Shown one piece after another: positions 7,586-19,300 of a stretch of DNA of 64,000 nt (within the stretch, counting starts at the first letter, position 1; every line of letters starts with the position of its first letter). The notes under the pieces were generated by a model that saw only the letters and a list, made by a program, of their open reading frames with translations, was not told the DNA's origin and did not search any database. The position numbers and the translations under genes are program-made. This DNA comes from Phlyctochytrium arcticum (taxonomy: Eukaryota > Chytridiomycota > Chytridiomycetes > Chytridiales > Chytridiaceae), in contig JAHLKI010000029.1 in assembly GCA_025602905.1 (NCBI GenBank), forward strand, positions 124,001 through 188,000. Reading direction: 5' to 3'.

Positions 7586-10368
7586 ATGCTACCACTGTTT
7601 CAGGAGGCACTGCAACAAATGCAGAGCATGCTTCAGGAAACACTGTAAACAGGCATACAGGCGTTGGAAGGAAGACTACTCAGCAGCATAGACGACCGTC
7701 TGGGATCAATCGAAAATAGATTGCAGGCCGGATTCGAGGAGCTCAGGGCCACTTCTGGCCTTCGGCCTCCTGTTCCAGGCGACGAAGTTGAGGGTGACAA
7801 TGTGATCCGTGCTCTGGATCTGAACAAATCTGTCAGTCCTGAACCAAGTCTTGAAGACCAAGATCGTGTTGTCCTTCAAGCCCAAGCAGACGATACTGAC
7901 AATGCCACTGAGATCATGGTAGTCGGACAGGAGAGCATACCTAAAATCGCTGTTGCGGACGATGCGGGCGCGGATAGTAAATATAAATATACAGAAGGCA
8001 ATGATCAACCATCTTACAATCACCTCTTTAATTTGCAGGTTGGACGCCGCCGTTGCCTCCTAGCGGGCCGTTCGCAACGTACCATGATGCTGAAAGAGCG
8101 ACAAATCTTTTTGCTTTAGAAAACGGGTTCGCTCTTGGTGTTTCCAAGACCGTGAAACATCCAGTCTTGGGCGAGCGCACCGAGGTATGGCGCATATGTG
8201 CGTGTGGGGGGGAGTATAAGCCCAAGGATGAAGGCATTCCCTTGAGACCCAGGAAATGCAAGAAAGCGAATTGCTCCTATCGAATGATCTTGTCCTGCCA
8301 GGTCACTCAGTGTTCCAACGAAGATGGCACTGTTCAATACCAACTCGGTAACTGGACCAGCAGAGTCCCGCCGAAGAATACTACGCATGAAGGACACCCG
8401 GCGCTGAACAGAGTAGCTCTGGCGTCGTTTTCTCAGGCACGAAAGGCAACCCAAACCCCTCAGATCATGGGTGAGGCTCTAGGCTCATTGCTCAGCGGGT
8501 CAAAGTTGCGGCACGTCGTGGATGATCTTACCCGACGTTATCCGGACCTTCTCATTTCCCCTAAAGACATCCAGAATGCTCGAGACAAGGCTATGGAACA
8601 ACGTCTTGATGGCGAGCTGCCGGTACCTGCTTTATTGAAAGAGTTGGAGAAGGACGCTGCAGCTAGGGGAATCGTCACGCAAGTAGTCGTGGACAACGAG
8701 GGTGTGCTAACGCATTTGTTCTTCCAACCTCAAGTGAGTGAATTTCTGTGCCTTATTTTAGTGGCGTGTCGAATCTTCACCTAACTTCCCTCCCTTGTTC
8801 ACAGAGGGAACTCAGCGACATGATGCGGCGGTTTGGAGATGTCCTAATAATGGATTGCACATATCGTACCAACCGACATAAAATGCCTCTCCTCCACGTG
8901 GTTGGTGTTACCGACACGCAGACTTCTTTTTCCGCTGGTTTTATGTTGATGATAGCAGAAACGCAGCAAGATTATGAGCTCGCCGTCCAGAAATTGAACG
9001 AGCAATTGGACCGACCGCCCGTAGTCGTTGTTATCGACGCGGATCCGGCCTTTATGAATGCTGCCAAGGCCGTTTGGCCCACTACTAAAATCATCTTGTG
9101 TCGCTGGCACATTTGGCAAAATATTGTTACCAATTGCATGAAGAATTTTAAGGATGCAGATGGGAAACATGATGCGAACGCCTGGGCCAGCTTTAAAAAG
9201 TACGTGGTTCCACTTATTGCAGGCGTCATAATTTACTCACCTTGTTTCCCACGATCGTAATTGCAGAGCTTGGAATAAACTTGAAAGCGCGACAACTGAA
9301 TCTACTTTCAATGACCAATGGGACTGTGTGCAAGAGATGGTCGACGAGGATACGTTTGAATACTTGAAAAAGAATAAATGGTCTCGTCGGCAGTACTGGG
9401 CATCGTACATTGTCGACAACTACCAACATTGTGACCTAACGGTGACCTCCCGGGCCGAAGGAATGCACTGGGCAACTGTAAAGCAGGACGCCACCGCCAA
9501 TCAAAATATTATGTCTCTTTACGACGTCATCAAAAGAAATACTGCTCGGACGGTTCGCGAATACCTACGGGGGGCGAATACTGCACAGACACATCCTCCA
9601 CGGCTCGTGCGCAGCGACGACTTTTTTAAATCAGTGGCAGGAAAAATCCAGGAACATATTATCACCACTGTTGTAAATGAAAAACGCAAGGCGAAGCGAA
9701 TCCTGGCAGCCAGGGAAGATCCAGATCGCGTCCTGGAAGAAACGACAGTCCTGAATCCCTGTACAACTTTTCACCGTACGGTTCTCGGCATACCGTGTGC
9801 GCACGAGATAATTCCCATGATCTCAGGCGACAACCCACGGGCGCTGAAGCTAGCGGATTTTCGTGAAAGATGGCATCTGCAAGACACACATACAAAAGCC
9901 GCTGAAGATGCGCTGCGCATCTCAGATATTCAGCAACCTCCAGTCCCTAATGCCTCGACTTTCGGAGTCGAAAAACGCGACCACCAGCGCACCAATAAGC
10001 GAAGAAAAATTCGTTCTGAAAATGTGGAGGCCGAGATTCGCCGGGCAGATCGGAACTGTGGCAACTGCGGGGAGGCAGGTCATGTACGGACGAATTGCAC
10101 CAAACCCCAGGCTTCTGCAAGTGTGTCGCAAACCGTCGGCCATGCTTCACCTCCACTAACAGGCGCAGTCACTCTTGAGGAAGGTGGAAATGTTGATCCT
10201 GATGTTAATCCGAATATCCTGCCCAACATCATACCTGAAGGGCTCGCTGTTCTCCCTGCCAGTCGGCGGCTGGTCGCGATCCCAAGAAGGGAACCTCCTG
10301 AATGTAGCACTTGCCGCCGCTTAGGTGAAGGAGAGAGAGAGCAAAGGGTCACGCTGCTTCTCACATAG
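7586..10368 (+). CDS. MULE transposase (FAR1/MULE type), one early stop
   Basis: A cut-and-paste transposase in about four exons: 7586-~7975, 8039-~8731, ~8804-9199 and ~9267-10368, with GT...AG introns. In order: an N-terminal coiled coil (LEGRLLSSIDDRLGSIENRL); a FAR1-like zinc domain (WRICACGGEYKPKD...CKKANCSYRMIL); the MULE DDE core, with first Asp in DVLIMDCTYRTNRHKMPLL, second Asp in VVVVIDADPAFMNA and the CRWHIWQN motif; a SWIM-like zinc region (LNPCTTFHRTVLGIPCAHEI); and a CCHC knuckle (CGNCGEAGHVRTNC). Two defects show. An in-frame TAA at 7646-7648 follows the first 20 codons. The last cysteine cluster (from CSTC, about 10305) loses frame in a GA run, and removing one GA restores a CNC-rich end. 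It may be only recently inactivated, or it may start after the TAA. Confidence 0.85.
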
Positions 10369-10790
10369 CTTGTCCCAACCGCGGAAAGTAATCAGGTACA
10401 TACTACTGATGTTGTAGAGGTGGAATATTAAAGCCTAACTTGATTCAACATAGCTTTTTTCCTTTACCGTTCGCACTATCTAATTATTTAGTATTCCTAC
10501 ATGTCAGATTCCAATATTTTCCCCCACTTAAAGAACATAAATAGCCCCATCCAGATTTCAAAGTTGCGCATTAGATTCATTATTCCTTACCATGATAATG
10601 CGAGCCTGTCTACTATCATGTGTGTGAATCAAACAAATGCTGGTGGTGAAAAATATGAAAACACAGTAGTAAAACTCTTGGAAGGGAATGTTTGTTCAAT
10701 ACAAGCCTGATACAAGCTGTGGAAGCTTGAGGATAGAATGCAAGAGCCTTGGAGTGCTGCGCGGATATTTGAGCCAATATGGTGAGAATT

Positions 10791-10872
10791 TAACCTTATT
10801 CGGCCAAATTACGCAGGTCACATGCCAAAGGTTGGATTTGGCTGAGACTAAGGTTGGATATAGTTGCCGCCC
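10791..10872 (-). repeat. Right TIR of the first MULE
   Basis: The inverted partner of 7376-7457, followed directly by the second AGATTTGG target-site copy. Confidence 0.92.
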
Positions 10873-11037
10873 AGATTTGGGGCGGCTGTCAAATCCACAC
10901 CACTAATCTTTAATGGCGATCTCCTTATACCCAAGGTCGAGATAGAAGGCCAAATTGATGTCAATAGAATCTCTGCTACCCCCATGTATGTAGTGCGAAA
11001 TTATAACTTTTAAGAATGAACACACATCGTTGACAAA
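10873..11037. other. Short gap holding the first copy of a 24-bp direct repeat
   Basis: Bases 10881-10904 (GGCGGCTGTCAAATCC...) recur in the same orientation at 12728-12751, just where the second MULE starts. The two copies bracket the decayed transposase. No gene seen. Confidence 0.6.
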
Positions 11038-12751
11038 TTGCAAAGTCTCTACTACCCTGGTCGTTTGCTAAAAGCCCTGGATGTCATCCGAATAAGCCCT
11101 TCCACTCTTAAAACACATCATCCTGAAGGAGAACCCCTCTTCGTGTCGGGCATCTTGAGACATGAGAGCGCCGAACAGGGGTCCTCAAAGACCAATCTGT
11201 GTACAGCCGCGGGCATACATAAACTGTTGCAAGTTTATGGGGATCGCATCCTCGGGTGCATCACCAAAGCCACGGATGTCGGTCCAGCCTTTTTACAACT
11301 CATCAACAGTCTTTCCCAAAATCCGTCTGTGCAAACCTCTCCCAACTCTTCCACAAGACGACCCCTTCAACCAATCACCAATCACCAATCAACCCCGCCC
11401 CTTCCCGCATTTGCCCAACCGATGAGGGAGATGCCCAATCAAGGTAATTTGCCAGCAGTGTTCAGGTCGCATTAGAATAGATTATCGCCAGAAGTTGGGA
11501 AGAAAATAATAACGAAATTCTTTAGCTCTTATCAAAAAAGTTCAGCAGTATCGGAACGAAATCGCCCGTCTGAAGAAGGAGCTCCAACAAATGAGAACGG
11601 ACATGCCGGAACTGGCTGCCATTCCGCAGTACAAAGGTCGAAACGACTTGATGTCCGAAGAAAGAAAGGAGTTAAAGTTGGCGTATTTCCGCAAGCGATT
11701 GGACGACGCGGAGAGAAAAGCTAGCATTGTCTTGAACGAGGATCTTGGAAGCGGCCAAGTTGTTCAAAAAATATCATTCCGCGGTGTCAGACTCCTTTTC
11801 AGATGAGACAGAACTTCACAGAAGACTTGGTTACGGCGATCATGAAGGCGGTTGTAGATGGCTGCCTTACCCCCAGTCATTTCATTTGGGATTTCATGGT
11901 CTCGCAGGTAAGCCACTACATTGCGCTTTAGAAAGTTAAACGTTATTGTTTCCCGCAGCTGTTTAACGTACAAACCAGGCAAACTTTTACACTATCAAAG
12001 ACTTTAGGGGGGGAGCGGCTAGCATCTTCCCCCAAAAAGTCAATGATTTCTGTCTCGAATATGAAACATCCTTTGGTGTAGGAGAGTGATGAAGCGTGGC
12101 TTCAAACGCGGGCTTAGATCGTACAGTTGTGTTACGCGAGTTTTTTGGGCGGGATCAGATAGAACCTGTCGGAGATTCAGAACTTAGAACGTTACGTCGA
12201 TTGTATAGAACCCCTATACATTAACGCTTGAATAAACTACTCTAAACAGTCAGTTGTTAGTTGCAATCAAATTCGTAGTCTCGGCTACTACATTTGGATC
12301 CCGGGCATATCAATTCCTGCAAGGCAAAGGATGGCAAGGCGTCGGCAAAAATAAAGTTCTTTCTCCTACATCGTGGGAGGGGAACTTTATTTTGCCGTCT
12401 GTCAGAACCATCCAGCGCAATCGCGCATCTCTACCCATCCAAATTGTAGGAATGGACCCAGAATGGATGGACCAGATTGCAGCAGATTTCAAGGCCAAAC
12501 AAGCCGCTGTAGGGCAGAGACAGCTGGTCGGTGGAGTGGGTGTCGATGAAACGGACTACGGTGTCGTTACCGTGCAGCGACGTGATGGGAAATTGATAGG
12601 GACGATTGACCTTGGCCCAGATCTCAATCGGGACGTCCTCTCTCTTCCCAACGTCAGCGAGACGGAGGAACTCATCAATGCTTACGAGCTCCAAGTCCAG
12701 GCCCTGTCAGCGGCGGCTGCCAAATCTGGCGGCTGTCAAATCCACACCACT
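11038..12751 (+). pseudogene. Decayed transposase-like gene (possibly THAP9/Kolobok type)
   Basis: Several short ORFs in different frames appear to be one spliced, damaged gene. Part one (11038-~11443) is Pro/Gln-rich. Part two (~11527-11800) is a charged coiled coil (QQYRNEIARLKKELQQMR). A third frame reads through 11810-12080. The last part (12254-12751) has LPSVRTIQRN and VDETDYGVVTVQRRDGKLIG followed by TIDLG. An LPS..T..R segment followed by a DE...G..YD...G...G..DLG stretch is the pattern of THAP9/Kolobok-like transposases, where the Asp is catalytic. The 3' end is cut at 12752 by the second MULE. Frame changes and stops show it is inactive. The family assignment is tentative. Confidence 0.45.
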
Positions 12752-12789
12752 GGGTTCCCGATTCCACACCACCCGTGACCCCTGACTCA
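12752..12789 (+). repeat. TIR of second MULE (left)
   Basis: Matches 15845-15882 in inverse orientation with one mismatch (C/G in the GACCCNTGACTC segment). Confidence 0.9.
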
Positions 12790-12996
12790 CATTGGCTGTT
12801 GCTATGACATGAAAGGGATCTCACAGCCACCTGGGCCGACAACTTTCAAGGCTGAGATTCAAGCCCAGCTTTCAAGCTCAGCTTCAAGTGAAGCAACATA
12901 ACCTGCGTTCCTGCCAGTCCTTCGTCCCTGCACCATATATTGTATATAACAAAATCGGCTATCTATATCAGTACTAGTTTCCACACACCGCTGACG

Positions 12997-15694
12997 GACA
13001 GCACCGACGATCACTGTGGCTTTGGTGGACATTGACCGAATCTGTGGCCCGAGGCTCCACAACCAGTGCACTTTGGGGGTGCGCGAACTCTGGATACCGA
13101 CATCGCTACTACTTCCTTCCTGGGGAGTAGGAGTGGTGTGGACGTGATCGTCTACATCAGCAGACATTTCACGCGCAATCTGCGAGGCCAGTACATCGGT
13201 GGGGCATTGGTTGCGGCTATGTCCTTGTTCCCCGCACGACCCACATTGTTGCTGACTGGCATGCATTTCCGCTTCTGCGTGCTCAGCGCCTGTTCGCAGC
13301 CTTTTGTTCCCGCGCTCATGTGTAACATTGGTAAACCGGCCTACCGGTGGTTCAAGTACCTCAGAGTTGACCCGAACTGTTGATGGTTTCAGGTGCCATC
13401 GCTTGATAAAATCCGACATTTTGAGCCCTCTGTCCTCCTGCCGCATGATCAATATCTCATGTGCACACGGGATCCCCAACACGGTTCGGAGCCGGTTGGT
13501 ACAAGGCTTCAATGCTGAGGAGTTTTCGCTCATGAGGGCATCAGGATCGTCAGTCACTTTTGTAATCCTGTCCGCCTTGATTCGCTCTTTGTCGATCTTC
13601 GTCAAGATGTGAAGCGGTAGGTTTTTACTGACTTCTTGATAAAAGGGTTTGACCTTAACACCCACGTTGAATCTCTTTTTCCCTTTGCTATCATCCTCGG
13701 TCAAAAATCTATGATTGATGTGCGCGTCTGTGTCTACTGATGCTTGGTAGTTCGTCATTTGCTGTGCACAGTTATCCTCGATAGTGCGATATAAGGTCAA
13801 GATTGTGGCGTTGGCAGAGCCGTTGGATCTCACCGAAGCCCAATGCTTCCCTTCAGCTCTTGAAGTGACAGTCGCATCAAGATGTTGGTGTTGGTCGATA
13901 CAGTAGCTCGCCCAATGCTGTCTGAGGGGCAACTTGTTTTTTTGAAGGTAAGTGTACGTTGCCTTATCCACCTTGGCTTCCAATGACTTCCATAGCTGCT
14001 CAAATTCAGCCTGGGTGGGTGCATGTTCAATACTCATCCATTCACTGAAGACAATACGTTAGCGGTATGCTCGCGCGAGGCGTATGTGATCAATTTACCT
14101 TTTGAACTCGGCCCACGCCTCTGCGTCATGTTTCTTGGTGTTATCATCAACAAAATTCTTTTGACAATGCTTTTTGATGTTTTGCCACATGTGCCATCTG
14201 CACAGAATAATTTTGGTATCGGGCCATTCGTTCCGTACGGCGGCGATGAAGGCGGTGTCACAGTCAATTACAACGACAGGAGGGGGTTGTTTCAAGGACT
14301 TTGATAGTTTACCCAACGCAAGCTCGTAATCTTCAGTGGTCTCCCTGGCCATCAACATGAATGCGCCGGAAAAGGAGTGCCCCGTGTCCGTGATTCCGAC
14401 AACATGCAACAAAGGCATTTTGTGGTGATTTGTTCGGTAGGTGCAATCCATAATCAGGACATCACCGAAGCGTTTTAACAATTCAACCATTTTGCTCTAC
14501 AAGCCCATAAAATAGGTAAGCAAACGCATGAAAGGAAAGAATTCAAATGTGAACTCACATCAGTTTGGAAAAAAAGATGCGTCAGGACGTGCTCGCTGTT
14601 CTTGATAACATCAGTGACAACGCCAGAGTCGACGCGCTTTTCCAAGTCCGCAAGAAGCGCAGCCAACGGTGAACGTCCCCGCAGATAGTCCTTGAGTGAT
14701 TTGCTTCTTTGATTGCTGATTTCTCTAGACGTAATGATGACATTGGGATCATCTTTCTGCACTGAGGCCAAGATCTGCCGGGGCTTCGCGTGGGAATCGA
14801 TCATATTCTGGATCTTGTTACAAATGTCGGGGGTTTGTGTGAATCTACGAGCCTGGAAAAAGACTCTCATGCCCTTCCGACTTTGCTTTGGATGGCCTGT
14901 GTGTGTGCCTGCGTTTTCGACAACTTTCAGACTCCACTGACCAACGAGACCGTTCTTCACTTCGCCTTTCATTATAACGGAGTATCCACATCCACTTTTC
15001 TTGCTACCCTTCTTACGCAGCGGGACTCCGGCGTCCTTGGGCTTGTAAGAATCACCACACGCACACACTTTGAACACTTTGTGGACGGGAGTTCTTTGCC
15101 CATAACCGTTTTCGTCCTTGCGGTACCCAAAGCGAAGCCGTTCTCGAGCGCAAACTCTTCCAGGGCATGATCTGCTTCCTCGAAACTAGCGAAGGGCCCG
15201 TGGGGTGGAAGCTCTGGAGACCAAGCTAAGTAGTCGACATCGGTTTAGTGAAAGCCGATCAACCAATTGAAATTACGAGCGTACCTAGTAGGCCATCCGG
15301 GGGGGATTCGGGGGCATAAAACTCTGCAATGGGGGCGACAGATGCTGCATCACTATCACGAGCCGATGCCGGACCATCACTATCTCCCACATTGCGGTTG
15401 GACTCAGTATTCTCGCTGGTCAAGCCAATGTGCTGTTCGACTATAAACAATGATGGGTGGTCAGTATTCATCCAATGTAAACAATGTGGAGATTGCTTTA
15501 CCCTCCGATTGAATGGGGCCTCGTGGAACAGCAGAATGCGCTCTTCGAGTGGCTAATTGCAGAAGAGTAGGAGTTACGGCTCTCTGGGATCTGAAAGCTG
15601 CTATTTTCTCATTCATTCTCCTGTTGGCTTCATTTTGTTCGGCAATAAGAGCTTCAATGCTGACTAGCACATCATCAGAATCGGGCAGAGGCAT
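12997..15694 (-). pseudogene. MULE transposase of the second element, frameshifted
   Basis: Start at 15694 (MPLPDSDDVLVSIEALIAEQ, a short helical lead). About five exons follow. Domains in order: FAR1-like zinc (VFKVCACGDSYKPKDAGVPL, ~15070); MULE core, with first Asp in DVLIMDCTYRTNHHKMPL (~14460), second Asp in VVVIDCDTAFIAAV and CRWHMWQNIK; then, after an intron near 14040-14095, the SWIM-type zinc region (LKPCTNRLRTVLGIPCAHEI); knuckle CGSCGEQGHSRNQC; and a last CCHC (CTGCGASGHRFGQC) that is readable only in a shifted frame. Frame is lost near 15145, between ALENGFA and the zinc domain, and again in a C5A3 run near 13078. It is closely related in sequence to the fragment at 6430-7124. Family clear, product probably dead. 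Confidence 0.82.
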
Positions 15695-15844
15695 TTTCAA
15701 TAGAGATTGTAGAAGTTTACGGCAAAGACTGTATGAGTATGCTATGCTATGTAAGAACGGCAGAGGACGCCAGACTTCAAGATCAACGTCCGAACTCTGG
15801 TCCGAACTCCGACATGGACAAGTGGCTGTGGACCGCATTTGGTA

Positions 15845-15882
15845 TGAGTCACGGGTCACGGGTGGTGTGGAATCGGGAACCC
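15845..15882 (-). repeat. TIR of second MULE (right)
   Basis: Inverse partner of 12752-12789; its outer end overlaps a reading frame that starts at 15904 outside the element. Confidence 0.9.
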
Positions 15883-15904
15883 ACAGGAGAAGTAGTAAAG
15901 CCAT
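15881..15904 (-). other. Start of a reading frame interrupted by the second MULE
   Basis: Outside the element on the minus strand, an ATG at 15904 opens MALLLLLW and runs straight into the TIR. A TATA-like GCTATATAAA lies about 130 bases upstream (16031-16040), and the sequence between is pyrimidine-rich. This may be the promoter and signal-peptide start of a host gene that the MULE cut. The rest of that gene was not found at the other end of the element. Confidence 0.3.
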
Positions 15905-16352
15905 GTTGAGTGATATGATAGATGTCGGGCATGGATGGATGTATTTTGAATGTTGAATTGTGAGAGATGCTTGAGAGGTGGTAAAGAAGATCGCGTCGGA
16001 AACCGAGTACAATTAGTGAGATCTGCCAGGTTTATATAGCGACGCGCAGAGGGACGCGGCCGACGCAGGACGCGGGACTTGCAGGTCACGTGAGCGGAGT
16101 ACCCGCGATACGCTGCATTGACCAAAACGCAAAAAGCTTGGGGGGTTGTCAGCACCCTGCCGCTGGCCGGCTGCGCCACCCAGCACCGTCCTGGGAAAAT
16201 TGCATCAAGAAGTCATACTACATGCAATACAATCTAAAACTATATCTATATGAAAACAAGGTTCCATGCTTCATAAATGATCGAAATTACGGAGATAAAT
16301 AAATCAGTTGCAGAGATAAGTGGGGGTGCGGAGATTACGGTAAGAAAGTGGT
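15905..16352. other. Intergenic, TATA-like box on the minus strand
   Basis: Contains the TATA-like motif at 16031-16040 and a GC-rich stretch at 16041-16085. No gene supported; the short ORFs in 16090-16302 have no protein-like features. Confidence 0.4.
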
Positions 16353-19300
16353 TCAAACGCTCCCTGGTTCCGGTGATTTTTGTACTTTGCGAAGTTTGAA
16401 GATGTGCTGAAAGTCGCCAACGGAATCAACGCAGTGTAAAAAGTCGGGATTTGTGTTGAGTGGTCGCATGTTTGATGTGGGGATTATTTGAACCAACTCG
16501 CCGGTGTCAACGTGTCGGACTTCGATAAAAGACGGCTCGTAGGCTATAACGTATGGCAGGATAAGTGCTATATAAAAGGATTTTAGATTGTACTGAATGG
16601 GAGGAAAGATGATGACCGCTTACAGAAGCCAACGGGATAGCCCGTCCAATTGATAAACCAGTCACCGTGCGATTTTCTTCCTAAGCGATCCACATAAAAG
16701 GCAATCTCGTTGTAGCAAAGTAGAAAGTCGCCGTCTCGAATTCGGAAGATGCTGATGGGTCTCAGATCTGTCCGACGAGAGACAAAATCCAAATTTTCGT
16801 CGCTCGGGTCCAGTAGTCCTATTAATTCCGCTCTATTAGCAATTGTTCCCATCAGAAAGTGGACCTACTCGTCTCACCTTGAGTATCCAAGCTGTGTAGA
16901 TCCACAATTTCAAAGCCTTTGGTACATCCTACGCATATTTTTGACCGTAAAAAGTCGATTGAGGATGACTCTGTCGGAACGTAAAATTCCTTGAACAATT
17001 TCAAGTTGTCACTCTCGCCCAACAGGAACTTTCCAAACTTTCCGCGCTTTTTTGCGTTGGCAGCCTCTACAGGTTCAAACACTTTGACAGTGGAGTTCAA
17101 TGTCGTGATGCGAACAGCTGATACTAGCGTTCGGCTGTCACAGACTCCTTGCTTGAAAAACGAGACGTGGGATGCCACCTTCCGTCCTTTGCGACTTGCA
17201 GCGTTTGCATCCTCGGCTGAAATATGCTCCAAAGTCTCCAACGGATAGGTATATAAGGTTTTTTCCGCTAGTAGATTGAGCATCCCGTACTCTGGCAAAA
17301 CATCGACTTGGTATATCTTCTCAAGGTCTATAACCCGGTGAAACTGCTTACTCATGTCGACATCAAAGGTGGGCACAACGGGGCCCACGTACAAGCCATT
17401 GTCCGTTCCAATAATCAGCTTTTCCTTCAATGACACGGACGAGTTTACTTTGTTACTGTTCGGGAAGGCATTGTCCATGATGGTTTTGATCTCGAAAACA
17501 CATTTTGAAGAGGTGACGGCCAGTTTCTGCTTCTCAATCGCGTCCCGCCATGATCGCCGATCCGCTTGGTTGGAGGCATATAGGGTATAGGAAGTGCCAG
17601 CACGTCCCAAATGTGTGATCGTGAAAGGGTATCCACGGACAGCTTGTTCCATGCCCGTTCCTACAGCATTATTGCGACTGGCTTGTGACGCAAGCTGCTT
17701 GATCCCGACCGACGTGTGTCCTATGCTTGAAATGCTGGGATTTGGCTTGTGAGACACGCTTGATGAGAATATTCCAGACCCACGACGGCCGAGACCCTCG
17801 ACCATATGAAACGTCTCGAGAGGAATCGGCTGTAACAATCTTGTCAGATATTAAAACTAGATAGTAAGTACATACAAACATACCCTTTTGTAAACCTTGA
17901 AAACGCCCGACTTCTTTTTCTTGGTAATGAGGAGAACATGGTCAAAAAGGAACACATGAACTTCAATCTCGTTTCCATTTCGTCGCAAAATCAAGGTGCC
18001 CTCCCGAAGTAATTGCCGGCTTGGACTAAGTAGACCCAGATCCTAAAAGAATATGAGAAGAAATTCAACAGACCGGTATTCTTGTATGTACACACCACTT
18101 GCTCCCCTGGATGAAAGACGAGCTGACTCTGCAACTGGTTAAGCTTCAAAAAGTTTTCTGCCCGGCCCGCCTCCTTGTTAATCTTGTGAAGGATGTCTTT
18201 CAACGTGGCAATGACTCTTGGCAAAATCACCCGATCTGAATGTCCCTCAGGGGAGGCTTCGAGAATTGATTTGAGAAGTAATGGGTACCTGCCCATACGC
18301 GTGGTTGGGCGTGCGAGAAAACTTTGAACCGGCAGTTTCCGACACTCGGGCAACCGTTCACAGTCCTAAATTTCAAAAGTCAGCCGGAACAGAGAATAAT
18401 CCGTGAGTTGAGAGCATGACGTACAGTTAAAAACTGGTCGAAAGCTGGATTAATAGCCCGTTCCTGATCAATTATACTTTTGGCGTAGACCTGTCGAGCT
18501 CCGTATTCCACATAGACATCCAGCGAATTGACAATTTCCATAAACACGTCTCCGATTTGACCCACGATAGGATTTTCGCATTGCCGAGCCAGCAGCTTTC
18601 GCAATAGCCTAACGTTGATGGAATGGAGTTGCTTAATATTCAGAAAGACCTCTTGAATGAAAGTTTCAATCGTTGCCGGGTCTATGACATTGCTTTGGCG
18701 AAGGGGTTCGACAAAAATTCTCTGAACAAGGTCGAGATCCGCAACAAATTGTCGTTCCGTCAAGATGGTTTCAAAAATGATTTCCTGCCTTTTCATTTCT
18801 TTATGCGATACCGAATTGACCACCTCTCGCGGCACTGAGCTGGACCAGAGTTGTTCCTGTGCATCAAATTCTAAATAAACTTTCCGCGTCCCAAGTTGTC
18901 CCAGCTGAAACGAACCTTTAGCTGTTTCTCCCCCAGAGACGTACGGCTGCCACTGCGATGCATGCGCGGGTGGGCTTGGTTCAGAAGCCGCGTTTGCTAC
19001 ATAAATGTTAATTACTGTTGATTAACCTTCAAACCCCCAATCTACCTGCTCTAATCTCCTCGGGCAAGCAATACTGTAGCAAAGTCTGTCCCGTGTACAG
19101 GTTGGAGAATAGCAATCGGTCAGAAGCGTAAACACGCCATTGGGTAGACCGGTATCATCTGCAGCAATACTGGGATCTGGAGTCTCGCCTCCCATAGGTG
19201 TAATGTTGCGGTGGACTTGAAATTTGTATAATTCATGGGCGCTGTCCCGAAGCCGATGATTGTAGGTAACATCATGGAAGAACTTTTGTGCATCCAACGC

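Larger units (their letters stand above)
7376..10872 (+). mobile_element. Mutator-like element (MULE), complete with TIRs and target duplication
   Basis: A 3,497-bp element bounded by ~82-bp terminal inverted repeats starting GGGCGGCAACTATATCC, with only a few mismatches between the arms. AGATTTGG occurs directly outside both ends (7368-7375 and 10873-10880), an 8-bp target duplication (9 bp if the edge base is counted differently), which is the MULE hallmark. One transposase gene lies inside on the plus strand. Near-identical TIRs and an intact duplication point to a fairly recent insertion. Confidence 0.92.
12752..15882 (-). mobile_element. Second MULE, with 38-bp TIRs
   Basis: A 3,131-bp element with inverted ends TGGGTTCCCGATTCCACACC... 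(12751/12752-12789 and 15845-15882) that differ at one position over 38 bases. The transposase reads right to left. I find no matching target duplication: the left flank reads CCACACCAC, the right CAGGAGAAG. Either the insertion is old or one flank has been rearranged. The TIR differs from that of the first MULE, though both carry a TCCACACCAC-like word. Confidence 0.85.
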
